A stretch of 10,422 nt of DNA from Actinobacteria bacterium 13_1_20CM_4_69_9 (GTDB lineage Bacteria; Actinomycetota; Thermoleophilia; Gaiellales; Gaiellaceae). Where the stretch lies: the NCBI GenBank assembly GCA_001920085.1, contig MNJC01000101.1:1-10422 (forward strand), read 5' to 3'. Within the stretch, counting starts at the first letter, position 1. Each line of letters opens with the position of its first letter. The notes under the pieces were generated by a model. The model searched no databases and was not told where the DNA came from. It saw only the letters and a program-made list of their open reading frames with translations. The translations under genes and the position numbers were made by a program. Below, piece after piece: positions 1-6,833 of the stretch.

Positions 1-521
1 CCGCTGGCCGCGTCGAGCGTGGTCATCGCGAAGTAGCCGCCCTCGTCCAGAGTCTCCGTTCCGCTGTCGTCGCGAAAGAGGAAGTACTCGAGCTCCGGGC
101 CGACGTTGAACGTGTCGAAGCCGAGTGACGTCATCCGCTCCAGCGCCCGCCGCAGGACATAGCGGGGGTCGCCCTCGTACGGCTTCCCGTCCGGCGTGAC
201 GATGTCGCAGATCATCCGCGCAACCTTCGTCTCGCCTTCCCTCCACGGCATCAGCTGGAAGGTCTCGGGATCGGGAATCGCCACCATGTCGGACTCCTCG
301 ATCGCGTTGAAGCCGGTGATCGACGATCCGTCGAAGCCCATCCCGTCGTCGAGCGCGCCCTCGATCTCGCTCGGAGTGACGGCGAAGCTCTTGAGGTGCC
401 CCTCGATGTCGGAAAACCAGAGCAGGACGAACTCGACGCCCTCCTGCTCGATCCGCGCGCACACCCGCTTGCGCGTCTCCTCGCTCGACGTCGCCCGGTT
501 CTTCGTCTCCACCTGCGCCAT
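1..521 (-). CDS. glnA: Type I glutamine synthetase, N-terminal part (cut by left edge)
   Basis: Glutamine synthetase makes glutamine from glutamate, ammonia and ATP in the cytoplasm. Reading the minus strand from ATG at 521 gives 173 complete residues before the window ends. Visible family features are the N-terminal beta-grasp segment with 'FVLLWFSDIEGHLKSF' (about residues 31-46), 'GFDGSSITGF' (62-71), which contributes to the active site between subunits, and 'NVGPELEYFLF' (139-149), whose glutamates 143 and 145 match the metal ligands at the start of the catalytic barrel. The start is fixed by a strong Shine-Dalgarno (AAGGGAGG) 5 bases before the ATG. The gene is divergent from rmlB. A terminator-like hairpin lies between its likely promoter and the Shine-Dalgarno, which suggests control by attenuation. 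The C-terminal ATP site and the adenylylation-site tyrosine lie outside the window, so the GS subclass cannot be set. Identity is very secure. Confidence 0.96.
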   Translation of the reverse strand, partial: MAQVETKNRATSSEETRKRVCARIEQEGVEFVLLWFSDIEGHLKSFAVTPSEIEGALDDGMGFDGSSITGFNAIEESDMVAIPDPETFQLMPWREGETKVARMICDIVTPDGKPYEGDPRYVLRRALERMTSLGFDTFNVGPELEYFLFRDDSGTETLDEGGYFAMTTLDAAS

Positions 522-534
522 GAATTCCTCCCTT
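522..534 (-). promoter_or_regulatory. Ribosome binding site of glnA
   Basis: On the minus strand AAGGGAGG is followed by AATTC and the ATG at 521. It is the strongest Shine-Dalgarno in the window. It sits only a few bases after the U-tract of the leader hairpin, so folding of the leader could also affect ribosome access. Confidence 0.85.
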
Positions 535-540
535 GAAATG

Positions 541-576
541 CAAAAAGCCTCAGGCGCGAGCAACGCGCCCGAGGCT
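541..576 (-). terminator. Terminator-like hairpin in the glnA leader
   Basis: On the minus strand, 576 to 546 folds into a stem of about 13 pairs: A-U, GCCUC/GAGGC, one G·U, then GGCGCG/CGCGCC, closing a 5-base UUGCU loop. It is followed at once by five U (546-542). The inner mispair is A·C on the plus strand but a G·U wobble on the minus strand, and the T-run exists only on the minus side, so the element is oriented with glnA. No minus-strand gene lies upstream for it to terminate, because rmlB is on the other strand. It therefore most likely acts on the glnA transcript itself. Confidence 0.7.
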
Positions 577-588
577 CCGTTGCCTCGA
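569..588 (-). promoter_or_regulatory. Candidate antiterminator stem upstream of the glnA leader hairpin
   Basis: On the minus strand, CGAGGC (587-582) can pair with GCCTCG (575-570) around the loop AACGGA, with a further U·G pair at the base. The second half is the same GCCUC that forms the 5' arm of the terminator-like stem, so the two folds exclude each other. The segment GGCAACG (584-578) is also complementary (six Watson-Crick pairs plus one G·U) to CGTTGCT (565-559) in the terminator's loop region. Either pairing would disrupt the terminator. No leader peptide with a stop codon and no known riboswitch class was recognised. Confidence 0.45.
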
Positions 589-612
589 CGATGACCGGAA
601 GTCTATACCGTG
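580..612. promoter_or_regulatory. Divergent promoter region between glnA and rmlB
   Basis: On the plus strand TTGCCT (580-585), an 18-base spacer and TATACC (604-609) precede the rmlB GTG at 618 by 8 bases, the geometry of a leaderless start. On the minus strand the overlapping TATAGA (607-602; TAGACT in the next register) could serve as the glnA -10 box, giving a leader of roughly 70-75 bases that contains the hairpin. No convincing -35 box is seen for the glnA direction. If both are real, the two promoters share their -10 bases and would compete. Confidence 0.4.
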
Positions 613-617
613 GCGCC

Positions 618-1604
618 GTGCGCCTTCTCGTCACCGGTGGCGCCGGCTTCATCGGCTCGCACTTCGTCAAACGGATGCTCGCCGCCGGCGAGGATGTGGT
701 CGTCCTCGACAAGTTCACGTATGCCGGGAACCCGGCCAACCTGCCGAGCGACATCGAGTGCCGTCGCGGCGACATCGCCGAGCGGGAGGACGTCGAGCAG
801 ATCGGCCCCGTCGATGCGATCGTCAATTTCGCGGCCGAGACGCACGTCGACCGTTCGATCCACGGGCCCGAGGACTTCGTGCGCACGGACGTGCTCGGCA
901 CGCTCGTCCTGCTCCGCCACGCGGCCGAGTTGAGCGCGCGCTTCGTCCAGGTCTCGACAGACGAGGTCTACGGCGACATCGAGCCCGGCTGGTCGTCACG
1001 CGAAGACGATCCCCTGCGCCCGTCGAGCCCGTACAGCGCATCGAAGGCCGGAGGGGACCTGCAGGTGCTCGCCGCCGTGCGCACGTTCGGCGTGAACGCG
1101 TCGGTGACCCGCGGCTCCAACACGTACGGGCCGAATCAGTACCCGGAGAAAGTCCTGCCGTTGTTCACGACGAATGCGCTGGACGGCGACCCGCTCCCGC
1201 TGTACGGCGACGGCCGCCAGGTGCGCGACTGGCTCCACGTGGAGGACCACTGCGCCGGGATCGAGCTCGTCCTGCGTCGAGGCGAGCCCGGCGAGGTGTA
1301 CAACGTCGCCGCGAACGAGGAGCACGAGAACGTCGAGCTGACGAACCTGGTGATCGACTACGTCGGCGTCGACGCCTCGCTGATCCGCCACGTCGACGAT
1401 CGTCCGGGCCACGACCGCCGCTACTCGCTCGACACGACGAAGCTCCGCGCACTCGGGTGGGCGCCGCGTCGCGGATGGGAGGACGGCATCCGCGCGACGA
1501 TCGACTGGTATCGCGACAACCGCGAGTGGTGGGAGTCGATCAAGCGCTCCGACGGGTTCCGCTCGTTCTACGAGCGGCAGTACGCCGCCCGCCTCGCGAC
1601 GTAG
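618..1604 (+). CDS. rmlB: dTDP-glucose 4,6-dehydratase RmlB
   Basis: The enzyme converts dTDP-glucose to dTDP-4-keto-6-deoxyglucose, the common precursor of dTDP-L-rhamnose and other deoxysugars for surface glycans. It is a cytoplasmic extended short-chain dehydrogenase that keeps NAD+ bound. Counting from GTG 618 (328 aa), it has the Rossmann motif GGAGFIG (7-13), the dehydratase signature S-T-D-E-V-Y-G with T114, D115 and E116, the Y139-x3-K143 catalytic pair in 'YSASKAGGD', and the family stretches 'NTYGPNQYPEKVLP' and 'YGDGRQVRDWLHVEDHC'. The length is typical. GTG 618 is preferred to the in-frame ATG at 591 because family members begin 'MRLLVTGGAGFIG'. ATG 591 has no Shine-Dalgarno and would lie upstream of the putative -10 box. 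No rmlA, rmlC or rmlD is visible nearby. The stop codon abuts the stop of the convergent kinase gene. Confidence 0.95.
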   Translation: MRLLVTGGAGFIGSHFVKRMLAAGEDVVVLDKFTYAGNPANLPSDIECRRGDIAEREDVEQIGPVDAIVNFAAETHVDRSIHGPEDFVRTDVLGTLVLLRHAAELSARFVQVSTDEVYGDIEPGWSSREDDPLRPSSPYSASKAGGDLQVLAAVRTFGVNASVTRGSNTYGPNQYPEKVLPLFTTNALDGDPLPLYGDGRQVRDWLHVEDHCAGIELVLRRGEPGEVYNVAANEEHENVELTNLVIDYVGVDASLIRHVDDRPGHDRRYSLDTTKLRALGWAPRRGWEDGIRATIDWYRDNREWWESIKRSDGFRSFYERQYAARLAT

Positions 1605-3011
1605 CTAGCAGCTCTGCTGCGCCTGCGCGCGGAGGCGGTCGATCGGGCCCTTCCGCCCCTCGATCGCCTCGGCCTGGTCGAGCAGGTCGAGCACGCCGTC
1701 GCAGTTGCCGAGGTGATAGCGCGTGTAGGCGAGGTTGTACTTCGCATACGCCTCGTCGAGGGCTCCGGTGCCGTCGAGCTTTTGCACCGCTGCCTCGAGC
1801 AGCGGCAGCGCGCCCGCATAGTCGCCCGCTTGCATCTTCGCGTACCCGGCACTGTTCAGGTCGACGCCGCTCTGGCCCGACGGTGCGGGCGGTGCCGAAG
1901 AGGTCGCCGGCGGACGGCTCGTCGGCGACGTCGTCACGGTGACGGGTCGCTCGACGGTCGTCACCTGGCCCTGCGTCGTCACCGTTTGAACGTGCGTGAT
2001 GATCGTCGTGGGTGCCGACGGGCTCGAGCTGCCGCCTCGGGTCAGGAAGTACGCGAGCAGCGCGCCTGCGACAGCGCCCGCGACGATCAGCGCGATGAGC
2101 AACGGCCAGGCGCTCGAAGACCTGCGCGGAGGGGGCAACGTGCGCGTGGCGGCAGTCGGCGGCACGGGGGCCAGTTGCCGCGTCTGCCCGGCGGCTTCGG
2201 CGAAGGCGGAGCGCAGCGCCGCGACGAACTCGGCACAGGTCGGAAAACGCCGCGCCGGGTCCTTCGACAGCGCACGTTCGAAGCACCGGTCGAGCTCGCG
2301 CGGCAGATCCGCGCGCGCCGAGATCGACGGAACCGGGGCGTTCACATGTGCTGCCGCCTCGGCGGTCGGGCTGTCGGCCTCGAAGGGACGCGAGCCGGTG
2401 AGCAGCTCGAACGCGACGACCGCAAGCGCATAGCGGTCGCTGGCCGGCGTGGCCCGCTCGCCCTGCGCCTGCTCCGGCGACAGATAGCCCGCGGTGCCGA
2501 GCACCGTGCCGGTCATCGTCAGCGAGTCCATCCCGGCCGCGCTCGCGATCCCGAAGTCGGCGACGTACACGTTCCGCTCGCGGTCGAGGAGAAGATTCCC
2601 GGGCTTCACGTCACGGTGGACGATGCCGCGTGCATGTGCCGTGTCGAGCGCTCGTGCAGCTTGCTCGAGCCAGGTGAAGACGCGTTGGGGCGGCTGCGCG
2701 CCGCCGCTTCGAATCACGTCGTCGAGCGAACCGCCGCCGAGGTGCTCCATGACGATGTACGGACGGCCGTTGTGCTCGCCGACGTCGAAGATCGTGACGA
2801 TGTTCGGCTCGCCGGAGAGGCGGGCGGCCGCGAGGGCCTCGCGGGTGAACCGCTCGCGCACGGGCTTGTCCTGGGCGTAGCGGTCGGCGAGGATCTTCAC
2901 GGCGACCTCGCGACCGAGCACCGAATCCGTCGCGCGGTAGATGTCGCCCATGCCGCCGTGCCCGATGCGCTCGGCGTCGCGGTAGCGGGGCGGAAGGATG
3001 TCCGTCGTCAC
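1605..3011 (-). CDS. Transmembrane Ser/Thr protein kinase with extracytoplasmic TPR-like domain
   Basis: This is an Hanks-type (PknB-like) kinase that phosphorylates Ser/Thr on cytoplasmic proteins. Counting from GTG 3011 (468 aa): glycine loop 'GHGGMG' from about 17, ATP-binding Lys39 in 'VAVKIL', Glu58 in helix C, catalytic H-R-D (132-134) followed by V-K-P-G-N, D-F-G (152-154), and activation segment 'GTVLGTAGYLSPEQ' with phosphorylatable threonines. All key residues are present, so it should be active. A Pro/Ala linker leads to one membrane helix (about 302-324), then a Ser/Thr/Pro/Val-rich spacer. The last 85 residues ('AGYAKMQAGDYAGALPLLEAAV...') look like two or three TPR helical pairs, where well-known relatives carry PASTA repeats. 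The start is uncertain: GTG 3011, GTG 3017 and TTG 3056 are all in frame and none has a good Shine-Dalgarno. It is divergent from the secreted cell-wall gene pair, suggesting an envelope-sensing role (inference). Confidence 0.93.
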   Translation of the reverse strand: MTTDILPPRYRDAERIGHGGMGDIYRATDSVLGREVAVKILADRYAQDKPVRERFTREALAAARLSGEPNIVTIFDVGEHNGRPYIVMEHLGGGSLDDVIRSGGAQPPQRVFTWLEQAARALDTAHARGIVHRDVKPGNLLLDRERNVYVADFGIASAAGMDSLTMTGTVLGTAGYLSPEQAQGERATPASDRYALAVVAFELLTGSRPFEADSPTAEAAAHVNAPVPSISARADLPRELDRCFERALSKDPARRFPTCAEFVAALRSAFAEAAGQTRQLAPVPPTAATRTLPPPRRSSSAWPLLIALIVAGAVAGALLAYFLTRGGSSSPSAPTTIITHVQTVTTQGQVTTVERPVTVTTSPTSRPPATSSAPPAPSGQSGVDLNSAGYAKMQAGDYAGALPLLEAAVQKLDGTGALDEAYAKYNLAYTRYHLGNCDGVLDLLDQAEAIEGRKGPIDRLRAQAQQSC

Positions 3012-3086
3012 AGCCACTGAAGCTGAAACGAATCTGCCCGGACGCTCGTCACGCAAACGGTGAGGTCAGGTTTCCGTAAAGAAAAG

Positions 3087-3122
3087 CTGCTGCACATCAG
3101 CACCTTTGCTAGCCTCGTCCGA
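3087..3122 (+). promoter_or_regulatory. Possible promoter of the SpoIID-like/subtilase operon
   Basis: TAGCCT (3110-3115) matches the TANNNT form of an actinobacterial -10 box and is identical to the hexamer before the UDP-sugar dehydrogenase gene. The -35 region (around CTGCTG, 3087-3092) is poor. A start near 3122 would leave a short leader of about 20 bases with a weak GGGG-containing Shine-Dalgarno (3132-3135) before ATG 3144. Confidence 0.25.
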
Positions 3123-3143
3123 GTCCTCGCTGGGGTCACCTCG

Positions 3144-4751
3144 ATGCGTCGAACCGTCGCGATCGCTTCCATTCTCCTGCTCGGTCTCGGTCCGGCGGCG
3201 CATGCGCGCGTAAACGCGAAAGCCGGTGCCGGCGCCGCGACGTTCGTCGTCACGGGCCACGGCTGGGGCCACGGCGTCGGGATGAGCCAGTACGGCGCGT
3301 ACGGGTACGCCCAGAAAGGCGTCGGCTACGAGAAGATCGTGCTGCACTACTTCGCCGGGACGGAGCTCGGTCAGGCACCCGTTTCGAAGGTGCGCGTGTT
3401 GCTCACGAGCGGCGTCGCGACGCTGCCGATGGGATCGGCGTCGGACTTCCGCGTCAAGGACGCGAGCGGCGCAGTGCACAACGTCACGGCGGGCAAGTAC
3501 ACGCTCACACCCGCGCTGAAGCTCAAGGTCGACGGCGCCGCGACTGCGCGCGCGCTACCCGGTCCGCTGCTCTTCCAGCCGGGCCCGGCGCCGCTGCAGC
3601 TCAAGCACCTCTACCGCGGCTCCGTGCAGGTCGACGTCGTCGGCGGCAAGCTGCGTGCGATCAACGTCGTCGGCCTCGAGCAGTACCTGTACGGCGTCGT
3701 GCCGTCGGAGATGCCGTTCAGCTGGGCGCCGGAGGCGTTGAAGGCGCAGGCCGTGGTCGCGCGCTCGTACGCGCTCGCCACCCGGAGGAGCGGCGCGTTC
3801 GACCTCTATCCGGACACGCGCAGCCAGGTGTACCTCGGCGTCGAGCACGAAAAGCCCTCCACCACGGCGGCCGTCGACGCAACCGCCGGCCAGGTCGTCC
3901 TCTACGAGGGACAGGTGGCGAAGACCTTCTTCTTCTCGACGTCCGGGGGGCGCACAGCGTCGGCCGAGGACGTCTGGGGCGAGCCCGTGCCGTATCTCGT
4001 GTCGGTCGCCGACCCGTACGACTCGATCTCCCCGCATCACACGTGGGGACCGGTTGCCTTTACCGGCGCGACGCTCGCGAAACGGCTGAAGATGAAGGGC
4101 CGCGTCATGGACGTGCAATCACAGCTCAACTCGTCGGGACGCGTGAAGACGCTGACGGTCATCGGGTCGCAGGGAACGGTCGAGATGCCCGGGACAAGCG
4201 TCCGCACGCGGCTCGGTGTGCAATCCACATGGTTCACGGTGGGCGTCCTGTCGCTCTCCGCGCCCACGACGACCGTCGTCTACGGCTCGCGCGCGCAGCT
4301 GTCCGGGATCGCACGCGGGCTTTCGAACACAGCGCTCCAGCAGCTCGACGGAAGCACGTGGAAGAGCCTCGGAACCGTCAAGCCCGACAAGGACGGGACC
4401 GTGACGTTCTCGATCAAGCCGCCCGTGACGACGCGCTACCGGCTCGCGACCGGAAAGGTCAGTGTGCCGCCGGTGCGTGTCCCGGTCGCGCCGCTCGTGC
4501 GCTTCTACGCGCCTCGGACCCCTGACCTGCTGACCGGCTACGTTCGACCGCTGTCGCTCGCCGGCACCCGCGTGCTGATCCAGCGCCAGCAGGGGCCGGG
4601 CTGGGTCACCGCTGCGCAGGCGACGATCGCGTCGGACGGGGGCTTTTCGACCAAGTTGCAGCTGACCGACGGCGTGTATCGCGCCCGCGTCGGATCCGGG
4701 CACGGCTATGTGGCCGGGACGACGCCTCTCCTGCAGGTCTCGAACCAGTGA
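3144..4751 (+). CDS. Secreted SpoIID/LytB-domain protein, permuted motif order
   Basis: SpoIID is a lytic transglycosylase that cleaves glycan strands lacking stem peptides. LytB/SpoIID-like relatives act in cell-wall remodelling. Counting from ATG 3144 (535 aa), there is a Sec signal peptide (two Arg, then a hydrophobic core, likely cleaved after A-H-A near 21). The motif 'GHGWGHGVGMSQYGA' sits at 38-52. The domain body follows, with 'LEQYLYGVVPSEMP', whose Glu189 matches the catalytic glutamate of SpoIID, 'ALKAQAVVARSYAL' (about 199-212), and 'FFFSTSGGRTAS...VWG' (about 262-279). In classical SpoIID the GxGWGHGxGMSQ segment follows the SGG segment, so the order here is permuted. The last 170 residues look like two beta-sandwich (Ig-like) modules, probably for surface or glycan contact. 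ATG 3144 is preferred over GTG 3060 because it begins a clean signal peptide. The stop overlaps the next gene's GTG by 4 bases. Confidence 0.9.
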   Translation: MRRTVAIASILLLGLGPAAHARVNAKAGAGAATFVVTGHGWGHGVGMSQYGAYGYAQKGVGYEKIVLHYFAGTELGQAPVSKVRVLLTSGVATLPMGSASDFRVKDASGAVHNVTAGKYTLTPALKLKVDGAATARALPGPLLFQPGPAPLQLKHLYRGSVQVDVVGGKLRAINVVGLEQYLYGVVPSEMPFSWAPEALKAQAVVARSYALATRRSGAFDLYPDTRSQVYLGVEHEKPSTTAAVDATAGQVVLYEGQVAKTFFFSTSGGRTASAEDVWGEPVPYLVSVADPYDSISPHHTWGPVAFTGATLAKRLKMKGRVMDVQSQLNSSGRVKTLTVIGSQGTVEMPGTSVRTRLGVQSTWFTVGVLSLSAPTTTVVYGSRAQLSGIARGLSNTALQQLDGSTWKSLGTVKPDKDGTVTFSIKPPVTTRYRLATGKVSVPPVRVPVAPLVRFYAPRTPDLLTGYVRPLSLAGTRVLIQRQQGPGWVTAAQATIASDGGFSTKLQLTDGVYRARVGSGHGYVAGTTPLLQVSNQ

Positions 4752-6205
4752 GGCGAGCCGCAGCCGCGGCGGCGCTCGCGCTCGTGCTGGCACCTTCAGC
4801 GTCCGCGCTGCCCGTGCGCGACGGCTTCACGCCGAGCGATCCGCTCGCGCCGCGCCAGTACTACCTCGGTCAGGATCACGCGTTCGACGCGTTCGGCGCC
4901 GAGCTGCCGGTCGTCAATCCGGTGCGCGTCGCCATCATCGACTCGGGTCTCGACGGAGGCCATCCTGAGTTCCCGCGCTCGCGGATCTGGCAGGCGCGGA
5001 GTTGGGTGGGTGGCAGCGCGCTCACCGATGAGCAGGGTCACGGCACGTTCGTCGCCGGCGAAGTGGCCGCGGCCATCAACAACGAAGGCATCGCCGGAAT
5101 GGCGTTCCCGGCTCAGCTCGTCATCGCCAAGATCGCGCGTTCCGACCAGACGATCGACGTGCGCGACGAGGCACAGGCGATCCGCTGGGCGGTCGATGTC
5201 GGCGCCCGCGTGATCAACCTCTCGATCGGCGGCCTGCGCAACCCGTTCAACCCGCGCGTGGACACGTTCTCGAAGGTCGAGGCCGACGCAATCGACTACG
5301 CGGTGCGGAAGGGCGCCGTGCTGGTCGCGGCCGTCGGCAACTCCGACGAGGCGCCGCAGACCCCTTGGCCGTATGCGAGCTATCCGGCGGCACTGCCGCA
5401 CGTGATCGGAGTCAGCGCGCTCTCCCCGACCGGCAACGTGCCGAGCTTCTCCGACCGCGACCGGATCTACAACGACCTGTCGGCGCCCGGGCAGGAGATC
5501 TACTCGACACTCCCCCGCGCGCTGACCTCGTTCCGGCCGCTCTGCCAGAACCAGGGCTACTCCGACTGCGGCCCGGACGAGTTCCGGCACGCCGCCGGAA
5601 CGTCGTTCGCCGCTCCGCAGGTGGCGGCGGCGGCGGCGATCTTGCTTGCGCTCAAGCCGTCGCTGCAGCCGGATCAGGTCGCGAACATCCTCGAGCGCTC
5701 CGCAACCGACGTGAACGCGTCGGACGGCTGCAAGCCATGCCCGCTCCAGCGGGACTCCATGAGCGGCTGGGGCCGGCTCGACGTCTCGAAGGCGGTCGCG
5801 GCCATCGACGGCGTGCTGCCGCCGGCCGATCACTACGAGCCGAACGACGACGCGAGCCGGCACGCGGCGAGGCTCCGCGCCGCAGTCAAGTCGGTGAAGG
5901 CCACGATCGACTTCTGGGACGACAACATCGACGTCTATCGCGTCTACCTGCACAAGGGACAGCGGCTGAAGCTGACGCTCGACGGCCCGGCCGGCGCGAC
6001 GTCGAACCTCCTGCTCTGGAAGCCCGGCACGAAAAGCGTCAACGACCTCCGCACCCAGAACCGGCGCGCCGCGCAGTCGATCGGCCCGGGGTCGTCGCAC
6101 CGGCTCGGGTACCGCGTCGCGAAGAAGGGCTGGTACTACGTCGAGGTCAAGGTGACGACTCGCGGCTCCGGCCCGTACGAGCTCACGCTCGCTCGCTCGC
6201 GCTGA
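4748..6205 (+). CDS. Secreted subtilisin-family (S8) serine protease with C-terminal PPC-like domain
   Basis: This is an exported endopeptidase of the subtilase clan, 485 aa. A signal peptide (Arg-Arg, then an Ala/Leu core, likely cleaved after A-S-A near 20) is followed by almost no propeptide. The catalytic triad is complete: Asp65 in 'VAIIDSGLDGGHPE', His98 in 'GHGTFVAGE' and Ser286 in 'GTSFAAPQ'. The oxyanion-hole Asn198 is in 'AAVGN'. From about 360, 'DHYEPNDD...' to the end reads as a pre-peptidase C-terminal (PPC) beta-sandwich, a non-catalytic module common in secreted proteases. The GTG start at 4748 overlaps the SpoIID-like stop (GTGA), so the two are one operon and translation is probably coupled. 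Cys266, Cys274, Cys328 and Cys331 could form disulfides. The 3' end overlaps the convergent acyltransferase by 23 bases. The substrate is unknown; a cell-wall or secreted-protein target is an inference from the neighbour. Confidence 0.93.
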   Translation: MRRAAAAAALALVLAPSASALPVRDGFTPSDPLAPRQYYLGQDHAFDAFGAELPVVNPVRVAIIDSGLDGGHPEFPRSRIWQARSWVGGSALTDEQGHGTFVAGEVAAAINNEGIAGMAFPAQLVIAKIARSDQTIDVRDEAQAIRWAVDVGARVINLSIGGLRNPFNPRVDTFSKVEADAIDYAVRKGAVLVAAVGNSDEAPQTPWPYASYPAALPHVIGVSALSPTGNVPSFSDRDRIYNDLSAPGQEIYSTLPRALTSFRPLCQNQGYSDCGPDEFRHAAGTSFAAPQVAAAAAILLALKPSLQPDQVANILERSATDVNASDGCKPCPLQRDSMSGWGRLDVSKAVAAIDGVLPPADHYEPNDDASRHAARLRAAVKSVKATIDFWDDNIDVYRVYLHKGQRLKLTLDGPAGATSNLLLWKPGTKSVNDLRTQNRRAAQSIGPGSSHRLGYRVAKKGWYYVEVKVTTRGSGPYELTLARSR

Positions 6206-6833
6206 GCAGTTCGCCAGGCGAGACGTCGCGCAGGATGCGTGCGGGGTTGCCGACGACGACCACGCGGGGCGGCACGTCCTTGACGACGACGGCGCCTGCG
6301 CCGACGAACGCCTCCTCCCCGATCTCGACGGCGGGACAGAGGACGGCGCCGACCCCGACGCGCGCGCCGCGCCGCACGGTGGGGCCCTTCCGCAGCTCGT
6401 GACGCCGCTCGGTGCGGCCCATGAAGTTGTCGTTCGAGGTCTGCACGCACGGAGCGATGAAGACGTCCTCCTCGAGCGTCGCGTAGGCGGTGACGTACGC
6501 CATCGCCTGGATCTTCGTGCGTGCGCCGACGGTGGTGTCGTTCTCGATCAGCGAGCCGCGGCCGACGACGACGTCGTCGCCGATGTCGCACCGCTCGCGC
6601 ACGCACGCCTGGTCGCCGACGATCACGCGCGCGCCGAGACGCGTGCCGGCGAAGACCACCGCGCCGATCGAGACGACCGTCCCCGGCCCGAGCTCGAGCG
6701 GCGGCACCTCTTCCTGCTTCGCGGTCGACCGCGCGGAGAGCGTCGGCTGCTTCCCGACGACCGCGTAGTCGAGGATCGTGCAGTCGTCCGGAACGATCGT
6801 CCCCGGAAAGACGATGGCGGTGTCGGCGATCAC
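6183..6833 (-). CDS. Left-handed beta-helix (hexapeptide-repeat) acyltransferase, WbpD/WlbB-like
   Basis: The protein is 216 aa and made almost wholly of hexapeptide repeats ([I/V]-G-x4), for example 'LGPGTVVSIGAVVFAGTRLGARV', 'IGDDVVVGRGSLI' and 'VGVGAVLCPAVEIGEEAFVGAGAVV'. It ends with the common tail 'VVKDVPPRVVVVGNPARIL' (183-201). Such trimeric enzymes acetylate amino-sugars attached to nucleotides with acetyl-CoA. An inserted loop 'TSNDNFMGRTERRHEL' (132-147) resembles the region of related enzymes that contacts the sugar. In the WbpA-B-E-D pathway the D enzyme acetylates the 3-amino group of UDP-GlcNAc(3N)A, and the neighbours here match A and B. Its GTG start overlaps the oxidoreductase stop (GTGA), so it is translationally coupled and last in a three-gene operon. 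The exact substrate is not determined by sequence; a different O- or N-acetyl acceptor is possible. Confidence 0.88.
   Translation of the reverse strand: MIADTAIVFPGTIVPDDCTILDYAVVGKQPTLSARSTAKQEEVPPLELGPGTVVSIGAVVFAGTRLGARVIVGDQACVRERCDIGDDVVVGRGSLIENDTTVGARTKIQAMAYVTAYATLEEDVFIAPCVQTSNDNFMGRTERRHELRKGPTVRRGARVGVGAVLCPAVEIGEEAFVGAGAVVVKDVPPRVVVVGNPARILRDVSPGELLSASERA

Noticed and set aside
591..617. ATG 591 as the rmlB start
   Set aside because: It adds nine residues absent from the family, lacks a Shine-Dalgarno and lies upstream of the likely -10 box.
533..1942. Long plus-strand open frame overlapping rmlB and the kinase gene
   Set aside because: Arg/Pro/Ser-rich shadow frame typical of high-GC DNA, with no family motifs. 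It overlaps the well-supported rmlB and kinase genes.
4796..6100. 434-codon minus-strand frame opposite the subtilase gene
   Set aside because: The subtilase frame has a complete catalytic triad; the antisense frame has no recognisable domain.
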